The translations under genes were made by a program, and so were the position numbers. From Trueperella sp. (GTDB lineage: Bacteria > Actinomycetota > Actinomycetes > Actinomycetales > Actinomycetaceae): 15,231 nt of DNA. Positions 14,600 to 15,231 of the stretch are shown here, piece after piece. The notes under the pieces were generated by a model, which saw only the letters and a list, made by a program, of their open reading frames with translations, made no database searches and had not been told where the DNA came from. Every line of letters begins with the position of its first letter. Position 1 is the first letter of the stretch. The stretch lies in contig JAAYGH010000034.1 in NCBI GenBank assembly GCA_012727825.1, forward strand, positions 1 to 15,231, written 5' to 3'.

Positions 14600-14605
14600 A
14601 GCCTA
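14600..14605 (-). promoter_or_regulatory. -10 element of the dipeptidase gene (leaderless start)
   Basis: TAGGCT on the minus strand, exactly 6 nt before the ATG at 14593. It is the same hexamer and spacing as at 5647-5652. No strong -35 is seen 16-18 bp upstream. Confidence 0.55.
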
Positions 14606-14660
14606 ACCCCGGGTGGTGTGAGTAACCCGAAATGAATCGCTGATTGTGGCATGCAACAAC

Positions 14661-14694
14661 TACACTGAGGACGGAAAGCTCGCCAGTTGAAGGA
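14661..14694 (+). promoter_or_regulatory. -10 element and ribosome binding site of the DUF3043 gene
   Basis: TACACT (14661-14666) is a plausible -10 without a clear -35. AAGGA (14690-14694) lies 5 nt before the GTG at 14700. The region 14594-14699 is a divergent promoter space shared with the dipeptidase gene. Confidence 0.5.
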
Positions 14695-14699
14695 ATACA

Positions 14700-15231
14700 G
14701 TGTTCGGATCAAAGAAGAAGCCGGAAGAATTCCCTCCGGAAGAAACTCAGCCAACTAAGGCTACGGCGCCCAAGGGATACACCCCCTCCAAGGGTTCCCC
14801 AACCCCGCGCCGCCGGGATGTGGAAGCCGCACGTCGTCGTCCTCTCGTGTCGGATACGAAATCGATGTCACGCGATGAAAAGCGCGCGTACAAGGCTGAA
14901 CAGCGTGCCCGATCGAGCGAGGTCTACCAGAAGCAACAAGACGCCATGCGCACGGGTAACCAGAGCGAAATGCCCGTGCAACATCGCGGCCCCGAGCGCG
15001 CTCTTGCACGCGACTTCGTCGATGCAACTGGTCCGCTCTCGGCGTTCTTCATGCCGATAGCCCTGCTCATTCTTCCCGTCATGCTCCTTCAGCCGCGCTG
15101 GCCAGAGGTCATTATCCCTATCGTGTGGTTCCTGTACGGCGTGTTCCTGCTCATGGCCATAATCGCCTTCATCACGGGCAAGCGCGCAAAGGACCTCGTC
15201 GAATATCGCTTTGGCGAGGCGCCTAAGGGGC
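14700..15231 (+). CDS. DUF3043 family membrane protein (3' end missing)
   Basis: At least 177 aa from a GTG start supported by AAGGA 5 nt upstream; the frame stays open to the window end. The N-terminus is basic and Lys/Pro/Arg-rich (FGSKKKPEE, SPTPRRRD), followed by a charged helical stretch rich in Arg, Glu and Gln (about 55-85). The family core GPERALARDFVDAT (97-110) comes next, then two membrane helices (about 113-131 and 137-159), with KRAKDLVEYRFG starting the C-terminal segment. DUF3043 proteins are actinobacterial, of unknown function, and about 190-210 aa, so little is missing. A soluble, charged, cytosolic N-terminal region anchored by a helical hairpin is predicted. Confidence 0.88.
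   Translation, partial: MFGSKKKPEEFPPEETQPTKATAPKGYTPSKGSPTPRRRDVEAARRRPLVSDTKSMSRDEKRAYKAEQRARSSEVYQKQQDAMRTGNQSEMPVQHRGPERALARDFVDATGPLSAFFMPIALLILPVMLLQPRWPEVIIPIVWFLYGVFLLMAIIAFITGKRAKDLVEYRFGEAPKG

Noticed and set aside
14597..14609. DtxR/IdeR-like box upstream of the dipeptidase (GGTTAGGCTA core)
   Set aside because: Only the central part matches; the outer halves of the 19-bp palindrome are missing. The TAGGCT is better explained as a -10 element at 6 nt from the ATG.
1..15231. CRISPR arrays, tRNA/rRNA genes, insertion sequences, prophage, toxin-antitoxin or defence genes
   Set aside because: No regularly spaced repeats, cloverleaf-like tRNA, transposase, integrase or defence-family protein is visible; gene content and codon use look uniformly chromosomal.

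Overview
The window looks like a core chromosomal segment of a moderately GC-rich actinobacterium. Supporting signs are the PASTA-type Ser/Thr kinase, class II DAHP synthase, DnaQ/UvrC-like fusion, A-type Fe-S carrier beside a glycerate-kinase-like protein, DUF3043 protein, GTG starts, and a mix of leaderless and Shine-Dalgarno-led genes. The gene set recalls the stretch from pknL (Rv2176) and aroG (Rv2178c) through Rv2191, trpD (Rv2192c) and Rv2204c/Rv2205c in Mycobacterium tuberculosis. The respiratory ctaE-qcrCAB-ctaC genes that I recall between trpD and the Fe-S carrier there are absent here. With a PPi-type phosphofructokinase, this suggests a fermentative, facultatively anaerobic lineage such as Actinomycetaceae (Trueperella/Arcanobacterium-like). 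That assignment is inference.

Layout. Bases 1-2766 (+): the 3' part of a LysM/lytic transglycosylase gene, a strong hairpin, then a transmembrane PASTA kinase (pknL-like); together a cell-wall module. Bases 2805-5531 (-): class II DAHP synthase (aroG), a terminator, and PPi-dependent phosphofructokinase. Phosphofructokinase acts in glycolysis, which supplies the PEP that DAHP synthase uses. Bases 5659-8172 (+): a small two-TM protein, a DEDDh exonuclease/GIY-YIG UvrC-like protein, and a lone Lrp/AsnC ligand-binding (RAM) domain protein. Bases 8173-9674 (-): trpD, whose start overlaps the stop of an output-less receiver-like protein. Bases 9870-10484 (+): Mn-type superoxide dismutase, ended by a 20-bp perfect hairpin. 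Bases 10565-11997 (-): a lipoprotein with tandem FKBP domains and an ErpA/IscA-type Fe-S carrier, separated by a terminator. Bases 12135-14593 (-): a catalytically degenerate glycerate-kinase-like protein translationally coupled to an M20 dipeptidase. Bases 14700-15231 (+): a DUF3043 membrane protein cut by the window end.

No tRNA, rRNA, CRISPR array, insertion sequence or prophage is visible, and no gene-free stretch exceeds about 180 bases. The window is mostly conserved housekeeping DNA. The features most worth a second look are a recurring promoter geometry (a TAnnnT hexamer exactly 6 nt before ATG at four genes), two hairpins abutting start regions, the receiver-like protein coupled to trpD, and the glycerate-kinase-like pseudoenzyme.
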